Assembly (NCBI GenBank): GCA_031969915.1
Contig: DALYJJ010000004.1
Location: forward strand, 19,650 to 83,649
Origin: DALYJJ01 sp031969915
GTDB taxonomy: Bacteria; Acidobacteriota; Terriglobia; Bryobacterales; Bryobacteraceae
Direction: 5' to 3'
DNA: 64,000 nucleotides
Part shown: positions 52,073 through 60,393 of the stretch, piece by piece
Position numbering within the stretch: the stretch's first letter is position 1
Layout: the number at the start of each line of letters is the position of its first letter
Program-made: the position numbers and the translations under genes
Notes under the pieces: model-generated
Databases searched by the model: none
The model's input: the letters and a program-made list of their open reading frames with translations, nothing else
What the model was told of the DNA's origin: nothing

Positions 52073-53962
52073 GTGAAAGAAACCATTGCACTCGACGAAC
52101 TCACGCCCACCGGGCAAGCCGAATACACTTCGATGGACCCGCGCCTGCAGCGGATTGTGTCGCGTGCGCGCAAGGGCCAGCGGCGGCCCGCGAGCGCATC
52201 GACTTCGGTGAACGAAATCGCGGTGGTGGCGCGCGTCAGCAGCGTGGACGACTGGCTGGCGCTGAGCGAAGTGAAACCGGGGATTAGCATTCCGGAAGCG
52301 GGCGGAGACGCGATCGTTACCGGCCGCATTCCCGTCGCGCGGATTGAAGCGGTGCGACAAATGCCTTTCGTTCTGAGCCTGAAAGCCGCGCAGGCGGTGC
52401 AGCGGATGCTCGGGGCGACGACGGCGGACACGGCGACCCGGCCGAACCTGCTACCCAAGGGAAACAAAGTGGCAGGGGGCAAGGGCGTGGTGGTGGGGAT
52501 CGTGGATTTCGGCTGCGATTTCGCGCACCGGAACTTCCGCCTGGCGGACGGCACGTCGCGCGTGCTCGCGATCTGGGATCAGAGCGGACGACCCACGGCG
52601 ACGAGCCCCTTTGGATACGGCCGTGTGTATGAGCGGGCGGAGATCAACGCGGCCTTGAAGAAGTCCGATCCGTACGCCGCGTTGGGCTATGGGCCGGAAC
52701 CGGATAGTGAATTCGACAAGGGCTCGCACGGCACCCACGTGATGGATATCGCGGCGGGCAACGGGCGCGGATCGGGTGTCGCCGGGGTGGCGCCGCAGGC
52801 GGAGTTCGTCTTCGTCGAGCTTGCCTCATCGGACATTCCATGGGCGGGCAAGGAAGTCACCGGCAAGTCCTTTGGCGATTCGGTCCAGTTGCTGGAGGCG
52901 GTCCAGTTCATCTTCGACCGCGCGGCGGGACGGCCCTGCGCGATCAACCTGAGCCTGGGCACCAACGGTGGCCCGCATGATGGCACAACGCTGGTGGAGC
53001 AGGGCATGGACCGCCTGGTGCGGCAGGCGGCGAACCGCGCCGTGGTGATTGCGGCGTCCAACTCCTTTGCCGACGGGATTCACGCGGCGGGCACGGTGGC
53101 CGCGGGAGGGCGCACGGACATTCCGTGGATCGTCGCGAGCCAGGATGCCACAGGCAACGAAATGGAGCTTTGGTACGCGGGCGCCGATCGTTTAGCGGTG
53201 GAACTGGTGGCGCCGAACGGGACCAGCCTGTTGACCGTCGAGCCGGGACGCACCGGTGAACTGACCACCCGCACGGGACGGACGGCGATCTTCATCTCGA
53301 ACCGGCTGGCGGAGCCGAACAACGGCGACAACACGATCAGCGTGTTCCTCGAAGGAGGGCTTCCCGCGGGGCGCTGGAGCGTGCGGTTGCACGGGCGGAG
53401 TGTGGCGAGCGGAAAGTGGCACGCGTGGATCGAGCGTGACGATGCGGGCCAGTCGACGTTTGCCGAACCGCTCGACAACTCACACACGCTGGGTTCCATC
53501 TCGACGGGCCGCGAGACGATCGTGGTGGGTTCCTACGACGCCCACAAGCCGAACGTGCCGCTCTCCTGGTTTTCGAGCGAGGGTCCGACGCGCGACGGCC
53601 GCCAGAAGCCGGAGGTATCGGCACCTGGGCACGACGTACTGGCGGCGCATTCGCGGACCGGCAACGGCGTGATCTCGAAGTCTGGGACGAGCATGGCGGC
53701 GCCGGCGGTGACCGGTATCTGCGCGCTGGTGCTGGCGCAGGCCAAAGCGCAGAAACGCAACCTGACGATCGCGGAGTTGCGTCAGATCCTGGCAGAGACC
53801 TCGCGGCCCATGTCCGCGGCCGGGTGGCATTCGCGCTACGGCAATGGCAGGATCTCGGGAGGCGAGGCGTTGAAGCGGCTGATGGCCGCGAAGCCCGCGG
53901 CGCCCGTGAAGACGGCGGCGAAGGCAGCCGCTGCGGGAGGACGCCGCGGTACGCGATCCTAG
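52073..53962 (+). CDS. Cytoplasmic subtilisin-like (S8) serine protease
   Basis: 629 aa from the GTG at 52073, with GGGAGGAGA 3 nt upstream. No signal peptide. Begins with I-A-L-D-E-L-T-P and then a prodomain-like region at about 45-112 (NEIAVVARVSS, IVTGRIPVARIEAVRQMPFV). The S8 triad is complete: Asp-145 (GIVDFGCDF), His-219 (GSHGTHVMDI) and Ser-540 (SGTSMAAPAVTG), with oxyanion Asn-330 (AASNS). About 150 residues of beta-rich insertion lie between Asn-330 and Ser-540. An Ala/Lys-rich tail ends it. It forms an operon with an 82-aa protein and an AAA+ ATPase, the pairing known from IetAS-type conflict systems. An activated intracellular protease is inferred. Confidence 0.9.
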   Translation: MKETIALDELTPTGQAEYTSMDPRLQRIVSRARKGQRRPASASTSVNEIAVVARVSSVDDWLALSEVKPGISIPEAGGDAIVTGRIPVARIEAVRQMPFVLSLKAAQAVQRMLGATTADTATRPNLLPKGNKVAGGKGVVVGIVDFGCDFAHRNFRLADGTSRVLAIWDQSGRPTATSPFGYGRVYERAEINAALKKSDPYAALGYGPEPDSEFDKGSHGTHVMDIAAGNGRGSGVAGVAPQAEFVFVELASSDIPWAGKEVTGKSFGDSVQLLEAVQFIFDRAAGRPCAINLSLGTNGGPHDGTTLVEQGMDRLVRQAANRAVVIAASNSFADGIHAAGTVAAGGRTDIPWIVASQDATGNEMELWYAGADRLAVELVAPNGTSLLTVEPGRTGELTTRTGRTAIFISNRLAEPNNGDNTISVFLEGGLPAGRWSVRLHGRSVASGKWHAWIERDDAGQSTFAEPLDNSHTLGSISTGRETIVVGSYDAHKPNVPLSWFSSEGPTRDGRQKPEVSAPGHDVLAAHSRTGNGVISKSGTSMAAPAVTGICALVLAQAKAQKRNLTIAELRQILAETSRPMSAAGWHSRYGNGRISGGEALKRLMAAKPAAPVKTAAKAAAAGGRRGTRS

Positions 53963-53966
53963 GAAG

Positions 53967-54215
53967 ATGGCGATCACACTAGACGAGCTGCGTCCTCCCG
54001 ATCCGGACGAGGAACGCGGCGGAGCCCAGGGAACGATCACAGCCATCGTCAAGGTGAAGAAGGCGGGATACGTTCCGAATGGCGTGACGGTGCGGGCGCG
54101 GATCGACGATGAGATGTTCACCGCTTCCCTGCCCGCATCGCTGGTAGCGCAGGTGCGAGCCGATCCGCTGGTGGCGTCTCTGGATGAGTCCGAGCGCCTC
54201 GAGCGGATCGATTGA
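53967..54215 (+). CDS. Free prodomain-like protein, candidate protease inhibitor or adaptor
   Basis: 82 aa, starting 4 nt after the protease stop with AGGAAG as RBS. It copies the protease's own N-terminus. Residues 3-10 read ITLDELRP against IALDELTP in the protease. The core ITAIVKVKKAGYVPNGV and FTASLPASLVAQVRADPLV followed by ASLDESERLERI parallels EIAVVARVSS and IVTGRIPVARIEAVRQMPFV then LSLKAAQAVQRM. This looks like a separate copy of an I9-like prodomain, which in subtilisins inhibits and folds the enzyme. A trans-acting inhibitor, folding factor or ATPase-recognised sensor is inferred. It overlaps the ATPase start by 32 nt. Confidence 0.75.
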   Translation: MAITLDELRPPDPDEERGGAQGTITAIVKVKKAGYVPNGVTVRARIDDEMFTASLPASLVAQVRADPLVASLDESERLERID

Positions 54216-55662
54216 CGTAAACTTCCGGGCGGCGCCGGGCGACGGGCCATGGTGCGCGCAGCCGCGGCCGCCGATGGAAGTGCGGGAGGCGGAATTGCTC
54301 GGCTACTTTCTTCGTGCCGCCGCAGGCAAGTCCGGTTTGCGAAGCCTGCTCGGTAAGCACTTCGGCGGTTTGGCGGTGGAGCAGATCCTCACCGCTTCGC
54401 GCGACTTCCCGGTGACCTCGCGTGTGGACGTGCAGTCGGCGTGCAATGAGATCTTCGCTGCGAGGGAAGGCGCGCGGCTGCTCGGCGTGAGTTCGCAAGT
54501 GAATCACGAGACGGCGACGCTGGCGTCCTTTCTCACACCGGGACCATGGCCGTCCGAGGTGAGCCCGCTGCAGCACGACGAGGTGGACATTGGCGACGAC
54601 ACGCCGGTGCGGTGCTTGAAGAACGGGCTGTGGCTGGCGAAGGAAGGCGGCCTGCCGTTCGCGGTGCTGCTCTCGCCCGCGATGCAGTACGGGCAAGTGG
54701 GCGGGAGCCACGTGGAGATCGGGGTCCCGTCGGGGGAGGAAGGGGCGGATTTCTCGGCGCGCTTCTTCCGGGACCTGGAAGTCCGGGTGACCGCGGGACG
54801 CACTTATCGCGGGCGTGTGCTGTCGCTCGAGCAGGCGATGGGCTACGGCGGACTGAGCGGCGCGGTGAAGGTGCACCGTTTGCGAAAAGTGGAGCGCGAG
54901 GAGGTGATCCTGCCGCGGAAGACGCTCGACCTGCTGGATCGCAACGTGGGCCAATTTGTCGCGGCGCGGGAGCGGATCAAGCAGCTTCGGTTCTCCGCGC
55001 GCAAGGGCCTGTTGTTCCACGGACCGCCGGGCACGGGCAAGACCCACACGATTCACTACCTGGCATCGCAGCTACCGGGGCACACCACGCTGCTGATTAC
55101 CGCGGAGCAGGTGGCGAGCATCGGCGAGTACTTCCGCCTGGCGCGGTTCCTTGCCCCCTCGATGATGGTGATCGAGGACGTGGACCTGATCGCACGGGAG
55201 CGCGAAAACATGGCGAACCCGATGCAGGAAGTGATGCTCAATAAGCTGCTGAACGAGATGGACGGGCTGCGGGAAGACGCCGACGTGCTGGTCATCCTGA
55301 CGACGAACCGGCCCGACCAACTGGAACCGGCGCTTGCGGCGCGGCCGGGGCGGATCGACCAGGCGATTGAGTTCCCGCTGCCGGACGATGAGGGGAGGCG
55401 CAAGTTGGCGATGCTCTATTCGCGGGGCATCGAGGTTCCGGACGAAGTGGTGGATCTGGTGGTTCGCAGGACGGCGGGTGGCAGCGCTGCCTTCATCAAG
55501 GAACTCATGCGACGCTCAGCCCAGTTCGAAATCGAAGCAAGCGGCGGAGCGGTGCTCTCGCCGGCGAGCGTGGAGGCGGCGATGGAGGAGATGGTGTTCT
55601 CGGGTGGAGCCGTGAATCTGAAACTGCTGGGAGGTCCGGGGCCCGGGAACCAGGCCCCTTGA
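54184..55662 (+). CDS. AAA+ ATPase partnered with S8 protease
   Basis: 492 aa from the ATG at 54184, which overlaps the previous gene by 32 nt; an ATG at 54274 (MEVREAELLGYFL) is a likely alternative. Residues about 35-240 are an unrecognised N-domain (GKSGLRSLLGKHFGG, ARLLGVSSQVNHET). The AAA core has Walker A GPPGTGKT (280-287), Walker B MMVIEDVD (327-334), sensor 1 VLVILTTNRPDQ and the arginine finger region AARPGRID (Arg-387/390). It resembles the SpoVK/Cdc48-like class that remodels proteins. With the S8 protease it may present substrates or release inhibition. It converges on rplK with a 12-bp gap. Confidence 0.9.
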   Translation: MSPSASSGSIDVNFRAAPGDGPWCAQPRPPMEVREAELLGYFLRAAAGKSGLRSLLGKHFGGLAVEQILTASRDFPVTSRVDVQSACNEIFAAREGARLLGVSSQVNHETATLASFLTPGPWPSEVSPLQHDEVDIGDDTPVRCLKNGLWLAKEGGLPFAVLLSPAMQYGQVGGSHVEIGVPSGEEGADFSARFFRDLEVRVTAGRTYRGRVLSLEQAMGYGGLSGAVKVHRLRKVEREEVILPRKTLDLLDRNVGQFVAARERIKQLRFSARKGLLFHGPPGTGKTHTIHYLASQLPGHTTLLITAEQVASIGEYFRLARFLAPSMMVIEDVDLIARERENMANPMQEVMLNKLLNEMDGLREDADVLVILTTNRPDQLEPALAARPGRIDQAIEFPLPDDEGRRKLAMLYSRGIEVPDEVVDLVVRRTAGGSAAFIKELMRRSAQFEIEASGGAVLSPASVEAAMEEMVFSGGAVNLKLLGGPGPGNQAP

Positions 55663-55674
55663 GAACGAAAGCGG

Positions 55675-56103
55675 CTAGACGACGTCGACGCCCATACTGC
55701 GGGCAGTGCCTTTCACGGAGTTCATGGCCGACTCGACGGTGAAGCAGTTGAGGTCGGGCATCTTGAGCTTGGCGATTTCCTCCACCTGCTTCAGAGTGAT
55801 CTTGCCCACCTTGGTCTTATTCGGCGTGGCTGAACCCTTGGCGAGGTTCACGGCGCGCTTGATGAGCACGGGCACCGGCGGGGTTTTCGTGATGAACGTG
55901 AAGGACCGGTCGTTGTAAATGGTGATCACGACCGGGATAATGAGACCTTCCTGATCCTTCGCCGAGGTCTTCGCGTTGAAGGCCTTGCAGAACTCCATGA
56001 TGTTAACGCCCTGGGGACCGAGGGCGGTGCCAACCGGAGGCGCCGGAGTGGCCTTGCCGGCGGGAATCTGGAGCTTTACCTGCGCAGTAACTTTCTTTGC
56101 CAT
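55675..56103 (-). CDS. rplK: 50S ribosomal protein L11
   Basis: 142 aa, full length. GTPase-associated-centre protein of the large subunit, target of RelA-dependent sensing. KVTAQVKLQIPAGKATPAPPVGTALG and NIMEFCKAFNAKT at the N-terminus, MPDLNCFTVESAMNSVKGTARSMGV at the end. Preceded by nusG as expected, but the next gene leftwards is the convergent AAA+ ATPase. rplA, normally next, is not there. Confidence 0.98.
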   Translation of the reverse strand: MAKKVTAQVKLQIPAGKATPAPPVGTALGPQGVNIMEFCKAFNAKTSAKDQEGLIIPVVITIYNDRSFTFITKTPPVPVLIKRAVNLAKGSATPNKTKVGKITLKQVEEIAKLKMPDLNCFTVESAMNSVKGTARSMGVDVV

Positions 56104-56139
56104 ATCAATCTACTCTCATGAACCGCGGGGGCCGCGGGC

Positions 56140-56802
56140 TTAAACCTTCTCCACTTGCAGGAAATCGAGTTCGACCGGCGTGGCGCGGCCGAAGATGGTG
56201 ACGAGAACGCGGAGCGTGTTGCGTTCTGGGTTGACTTCGTCGACGCGGCCGGAGAAGTTGGCGAAGGGGCCGTCGATAATGCGAACGGTCTCGTTCTTCT
56301 CGAAGTTGAGCTTGGGGCGGGGCCGCTCGGCGGCAGAAGCCTGCCGGTAGAGGACGGAGTTGACTTCGTCGGCGGTGAGCGGCACGGGCGTGTTGCCGCC
56401 GCCGACGAATCCGGTGACGCGCGGCGTGTTCTTCACCTGGTGCCAGAGTTCGTCGTCCATCTCCATTTGGACCAGGACGTAGCCTGGATAGAGGAGCCGG
56501 CGGCTGGTGACCTTCTTGCCGCCGCGGAGCTCAACGACGTCTTCGGTGGGAATCAACACCTGCCCGAGGCGGTGGGCGAAACCGAAGGCCTGGGCGCGGC
56601 TGCGAAGGGATTCAGCGACCTTCTGCTCAAAGCCGGAGTAGGTATGAATGATGAACCACTTGAGGTTCGGGTTGACTTCGGGCGCGGGGGACTCGGCGGC
56701 GGGTTCGGTTTCGACCGCCGCGCCGTCGCCGGCAGTGGCGGGCGAGTAGGGCTCCTCCACTTGTTCTCCCTGCGTCCAGTTCACGTGATCCTGATCTGCC
56801 AT
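56140..56802 (-). CDS. nusG: Transcription termination/antitermination factor NusG
   Basis: 220 aa. NGN domain (WFIIHTYSGFEQKVAESLRSR, LYPGYVLVQMEMDDELWHQVK, TPRVTGFVGGG) and a C-terminal KOW domain (ETVRIIDGPFANFSGRVDEV) complete the core. About 45 residues of acidic, Ala/Pro/Glu-rich sequence (GDGAAVETEPAAESPAPEV) precede the NGN domain, longer than in E. coli. It binds RNA polymerase and couples it to Rho and ribosomes. Confidence 0.97.
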   Translation of the reverse strand: MADQDHVNWTQGEQVEEPYSPATAGDGAAVETEPAAESPAPEVNPNLKWFIIHTYSGFEQKVAESLRSRAQAFGFAHRLGQVLIPTEDVVELRGGKKVTSRRLLYPGYVLVQMEMDDELWHQVKNTPRVTGFVGGGNTPVPLTADEVNSVLYRQASAAERPRPKLNFEKNETVRIIDGPFANFSGRVDEVNPERNTLRVLVTIFGRATPVELDFLQVEKV

Positions 56803-56808
56803 GGCAGC

Positions 56809-57063
56809 CTACTTTGTTAGGGCGTCGAAGACCTTGTTGATTCCGCGGCCCAGCAGGAGATCAACGACGGCGAAATACGCGGCGAAGACGAAGATGGCGA
56901 CGATGACGACGGTGGTGGTGGCGCGAACCTGCTTCCAGTTCGGCCAGGTGACCCGTCGCATTTCGGATTTGAGATCTTCGATGTACTCTTTGACGCGCGC
57001 CGGCCATTGCGCCACGCGTTGCCCGAAGCTTGCGGGCTGCTCCATTGCTCGAACTTCCGCCAT
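56809..57063 (-). CDS. secE: SecE preprotein translocase subunit
   Basis: 84 aa from the ATG at 57063, which has GGAG 9 nt upstream; a longer frame starts at 57102 but overlaps no RBS. Amphipathic segment YIEDLKSEMRRVTWPNWKQV with the invariant W-P, followed by one membrane helix (TTVVIVAIFVFAAYFAVVDLLL). Essential clamp of the SecYEG channel. Standard place between tRNA-Trp and nusG. Confidence 0.95.
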   Translation of the reverse strand: MAEVRAMEQPASFGQRVAQWPARVKEYIEDLKSEMRRVTWPNWKQVRATTTVVIVAIFVFAAYFAVVDLLLGRGINKVFDALTK

Positions 57064-57169
57064 AAGACTCTTCTCCGCCGGCCGTTTTCGCCGGCGATCC
57101 AAACGATCCTTCCAGAAGCTGTTCGCTAGGCTTCGGCGCGCTGAACTCCAGCGCCGTCCTCGTAGGGAG

Positions 57170-57244
57170 TGGCAGGGGCGGAGGGATTCGAACCCCCACT
57201 CGCGGTTTTGGAGACCGCTGGTCTGCCGTTAAACCTACGCCCCT
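57170..57244 (-). tRNA. trnW: tRNA-Trp (CCA anticodon)
   Basis: Acceptor AGGGGCG pairs with CGCCCCT; the anticodon loop CTCCAAAAC gives CCA, the Trp anticodon; the T arm is GGGGGTTCGAATCCCTC; the encoded 3' CCA is at 57170-57172. It lies between rpmG and secE, the classic bacterial arrangement. Confidence 0.97.
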
Positions 57245-57328
57245 AAAAACCGGACTGTCAAACCGCCTACAACCCTATTCTACAGCCAAAAAAACCGACC
57301 CAAGCCCCAGCGGCCCGGCGCCGGGCGC

Positions 57329-57481
57329 CTACTTGGTCTCGCGATGCACCTGGTGCTTACGGCAGAACGGGCAGAACTTCTTGAACTCGAGACGCTCGGT
57401 GGTGGTCTTCTTGTTCTTCATGTTCGTGTAGTTCCGGTTCTTGCACTCGGTGCACTGAAACGTGATGATCTCTCGCGGCAT
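57329..57481 (-). CDS. rpmG: 50S ribosomal protein L33, zinc-binding form
   Basis: 50 aa, beginning MPREIITFQCTECKNRNY. Two CxxC pairs (CTEC and CPFC) make it the zinc-binding C+ type. Much longer in-frame extensions exist upstream but are proline-rich noise. First gene of the rpmG-trnW-secE-nusG-rplK unit, with a good promoter about 125 nt upstream. Confidence 0.96.
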   Translation of the reverse strand: MPREIITFQCTECKNRNYTNMKNKKTTTERLEFKKFCPFCRKHQVHRETK

Positions 57482-57606
57482 ATTGCGACTCCAAAACCCC
57501 GGCTCACGTACGGCCGCGCCCGGGGACCATGGCTGGAACGTGCGGGTAAGCGCGACGGCCGGAGAAAAGGCCACACTCCGCCTTCCGGCGTCAGACCTGA
57601 AACTTG

Positions 57607-57636
57607 AGTGTAGCAGAGGGGCGAAAGTGGGTGCAA
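57607..57636 (-). promoter_or_regulatory. Extended -10 promoter for rpmG-secE-nusG-rplK unit
   Basis: On the minus strand: TTGCAC (57636-57631), 18-nt spacer ending TGC, then TACACT (57612-57607), so the TGn extension is present. Transcription would start near 57600 and run left through rpmG. The rest of 57482-57728 holds no gene that I can support. Confidence 0.55.
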
Positions 57637-57728
57637 GGAGCGGAATCGCGCTGGACGGCGAGGGCATGCTGTGGGCGTCCGGCGGAGTACCCGCGAGGTG
57701 GTTCGGATGCGGGTGCGAAGGGACTAGA

Positions 57729-60374
57729 CTAACGCTCGACCACAATCTCATACCAGGGCGAGAAAGCCTGGCCCTCGGCCTGAAGTTGAAGGCGGAAGCC
57801 ATCATCGGTGCGTGTGACGAAGCGCGGCTCGAGGGCAGCGAGGCGGCGTCCGGCGCCATCGAGCGGATAGATGGTGAGGCCGGCGGCGGCGATGCGCAGG
57901 GTGAGGATGCATTCGACGCGTTCCATCCAGACAGGCTGTGCGCCGCCGTTGAGGTCACCGGACGGCTTGGAGGAGACGTCGCGTTCGACGGTCCACCAGT
58001 CGTTGGTATTGGGGTAATTGACCAGTCGTTGTGGGCGTTCGGGGAGTTGGGCCGGTTGCGTGCGAAGGGTGTAACCGGGATTGGAAAGGAGCAGGCGCGG
58101 GGCATCGGCGAGGGCGGCGCCATCGAGCGGCGTGAGGGTCAGGGCGAGGAAGCCGCGGGCTTCGCCGGTAAGTTCGACGTCGACCGGGCCGGCGGTCACG
58201 GTCTTGTTGCGGCCGGCGAAGCCGTAGATCCCCACGGCTTTCGCTGAGCTGGCCCGCAAGAGTTTGCCTGCGGAGTCGTAGGAAAGTTCGCCGGTATCCG
58301 AAACGGGATCGGGATTCTCTTCGCGAGCGGCATCCGGAGGCTCGCCGTCTCCATCCTTCACCAGTTCCACGCGGTGGCGGAGGAACGTATTCGGGTTCAC
58401 GCGCAGCGCGGCGCTCAGAAACGTCGCGATGCCGCCGTTGCGGCGTTCGCGCGTGGCGCGCAAACGGGCATCGAGCGGAAGCGGGATCTTCATCGGCTCG
58501 ACGGAGGGAGCGATCGCGGCGGTGCGGAACAGCCACGCCGCTTGGCCGATGTTCACGAACTTGGTCCAGTCGCCGTCGATATTGAAGCCATTGGGCACGC
58601 CGCGGTCCCAGTTGCGGCTGTGGGCGTAGGCGAAATGCATGATGGAGTCCCAATCCTGGAACGCTCCGAAGGCGGCGAGCGTGGGAGTGATCTCGGCGGC
58701 GTAGGTATTGGGCCAGGGCTGGTTGTACTCGCTCACGGTGTAGGGGCGTCCGGCCTGGCGGGCGGAGGCCATGCTGAGGAACGCTCCGAGTCCGGTTCCG
58801 ACGGACGAACTATCGCGGATGCGCCAATCGCGGCCGTCCCATTGCACGTTGGGAAAAGAATAGTGATCGATGTAGAAGTGGTGGTCCTGGTAATCGAGGT
58901 CGTCGTGGGAGTCAATATTGAGCAGCCCGCCGTAACCCATCTGCGTCCCGGCGACGGGAACGAGGGGATCCGCCGATTCCCGCACGGCGGCGAGCATCTG
59001 CCGGAGATAATGGCGGTCGCGATCGGCGAGGTAGAGGAGGTAATCGTTGAGCCGGGTGTCGACGGCAATCTCGCCTTCGCCCACCAGGCTGACGCCGGTT
59101 TCAAGCGTTTCACCATCGGCCAGGCCGCGACGGCCGGCGCGGTAGACGCGCGCGTTGCGGACCAGCAAGGGATACGCCAGGGCTTCGAACTGAAGCCCGA
59201 AGCGGGCGATGCCGTCCATGGTCCAGGTAGGAGTGACGGCGATGCGGTAGGTGCGCCACTGGTTGGTGACCGTGAGGTTCTGCGCGACCATGGTGCGCCA
59301 GGGGTTGACGTCCTGCTTGAGGTCCCAATACACGGCGCCGCTTGCGCCGGCGGGAGCGTCGATGCGGAGGTCGACTTCGGCGACAATCGGTTCGCCTTCA
59401 GGGATGGAGAAGCCCACCTGCTTCAGAATGAAGCGCGGCCCGCGAGCGGTAACGACGACGCGGACGGAGCCATCCGGTTCGTTGGTGAGCGTTCCATCGG
59501 AGGGAGAGCCGCGTTCGATCACCCAGCGATTGGGAAGGCGATCCGGCCCGTCGGGCTCGGCGCCGGCCCAGGCCTGCTGGAGGGCTTCGGTGCTCGGATA
59601 GCGGGCGCGCAGGTAGTCGTTCCAGCCGCCGGCGAAAACGTCGCGATACTCGCCCACCAGCACGCTGTCGAGGCCATAGGTCTGCCAGTCGTGCACGATC
59701 GAACTCTCGTTGTTGATCTCGACCATTCCGAGCACCGGATCGTTGCGGAGGGCGAGGGCCTCAATGGTCTTGCGGGTGAACTCGGCCTGGAGTTCGATCA
59801 TGCGCGGATGAATCATGTGCAGGGGCTTGCTCTGCGATGGGAAGGGAGCCAGGGCGGGGATGTTGTCGGCGCCGGGGCGGAAGGTGTAGCCGACGTGCAG
59901 GTTGAGGTTGACGTAGATGCCTTCGGCTTTGAGCGCGTCGAGGAAGCGGCGCAGGCGCTCGACGGAGTTCGGATTCAGCGCCGGGTAGGGGCCGGTGGTG
60001 AGGAGGCTGCGAGCGTTGGCGGCATTGGAGTCCGGCTGCGAATCCATGTGATGAAGGCGGACCAAGTTGACGCCCAACTTGCGGAGGCGGCGGGCGATGC
60101 GCTCGGCGTCGCGGAATTCCGGGAAGTTGGCGTCGAAGGCCAGGTTCACGCCGAACAGGCGCACCCGCTCGTCGTCGCCGGTGTTGGGGGTGAGATCGGG
60201 GCCGACGCGATGGAAACGGCCGTCGCGAACGAAGAGACGGTCCTGAGGCTCGATCGGACGGTTGAGGAAGCTGAAATCGGGCGCGCCCGCCAGGGTGTCC
60301 TGATCGATGTTGAATGGGTAAAATTGAGCGGAGGCGGCTCCCGCGAGAAGGGCGATCAGGATCGGCAGGCGCAT
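57729..60374 (-). CDS. Exported clan A glycoside hydrolase with inserted carbohydrate-binding-like domain
   Basis: 881 aa from the ATG at 60374. Signal peptide MRLPILIALLAGAASAQ. GH5-like TIM barrel: VRLFGVNLAFDANFPEF, KLGVNLVRLHHMDSQ, YVNLNLHVGYTF, acid/base Glu-223 in VEINNESS and nucleophile Glu-549 in TVSEYNQPWPNTY. The two Glu are about 326 residues apart because a beta-sandwich of about 170 residues (FILKQVGFSIPEGEPIVAEV, NQWRTYRIAVTPTW) is inserted between barrel strands. This resembles CBM4/9-type domains. A further beta-rich C-terminal region follows. Substrate unknown; beta-glycans or beta-mannans are candidates. Divergent from the M28 gene with only 19 bp between starts. Confidence 0.85.
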   Translation of the reverse strand: MRLPILIALLAGAASAQFYPFNIDQDTLAGAPDFSFLNRPIEPQDRLFVRDGRFHRVGPDLTPNTGDDERVRLFGVNLAFDANFPEFRDAERIARRLRKLGVNLVRLHHMDSQPDSNAANARSLLTTGPYPALNPNSVERLRRFLDALKAEGIYVNLNLHVGYTFRPGADNIPALAPFPSQSKPLHMIHPRMIELQAEFTRKTIEALALRNDPVLGMVEINNESSIVHDWQTYGLDSVLVGEYRDVFAGGWNDYLRARYPSTEALQQAWAGAEPDGPDRLPNRWVIERGSPSDGTLTNEPDGSVRVVVTARGPRFILKQVGFSIPEGEPIVAEVDLRIDAPAGASGAVYWDLKQDVNPWRTMVAQNLTVTNQWRTYRIAVTPTWTMDGIARFGLQFEALAYPLLVRNARVYRAGRRGLADGETLETGVSLVGEGEIAVDTRLNDYLLYLADRDRHYLRQMLAAVRESADPLVPVAGTQMGYGGLLNIDSHDDLDYQDHHFYIDHYSFPNVQWDGRDWRIRDSSSVGTGLGAFLSMASARQAGRPYTVSEYNQPWPNTYAAEITPTLAAFGAFQDWDSIMHFAYAHSRNWDRGVPNGFNIDGDWTKFVNIGQAAWLFRTAAIAPSVEPMKIPLPLDARLRATRERRNGGIATFLSAALRVNPNTFLRHRVELVKDGDGEPPDAAREENPDPVSDTGELSYDSAGKLLRASSAKAVGIYGFAGRNKTVTAGPVDVELTGEARGFLALTLTPLDGAALADAPRLLLSNPGYTLRTQPAQLPERPQRLVNYPNTNDWWTVERDVSSKPSGDLNGGAQPVWMERVECILTLRIAAAGLTIYPLDGAGRRLAALEPRFVTRTDDGFRLQLQAEGQAFSPWYEIVVER

Positions 60375-60393
60375 TTCGGAATTCTCTATCCTA

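Noticed and set aside
57329..58123. Long N-terminal extension of rpmG
   Set aside because: L33 is about 50 aa and starts at MPREIITFQ; the extension is proline/serine-rich and antisense to the glycoside hydrolase end.
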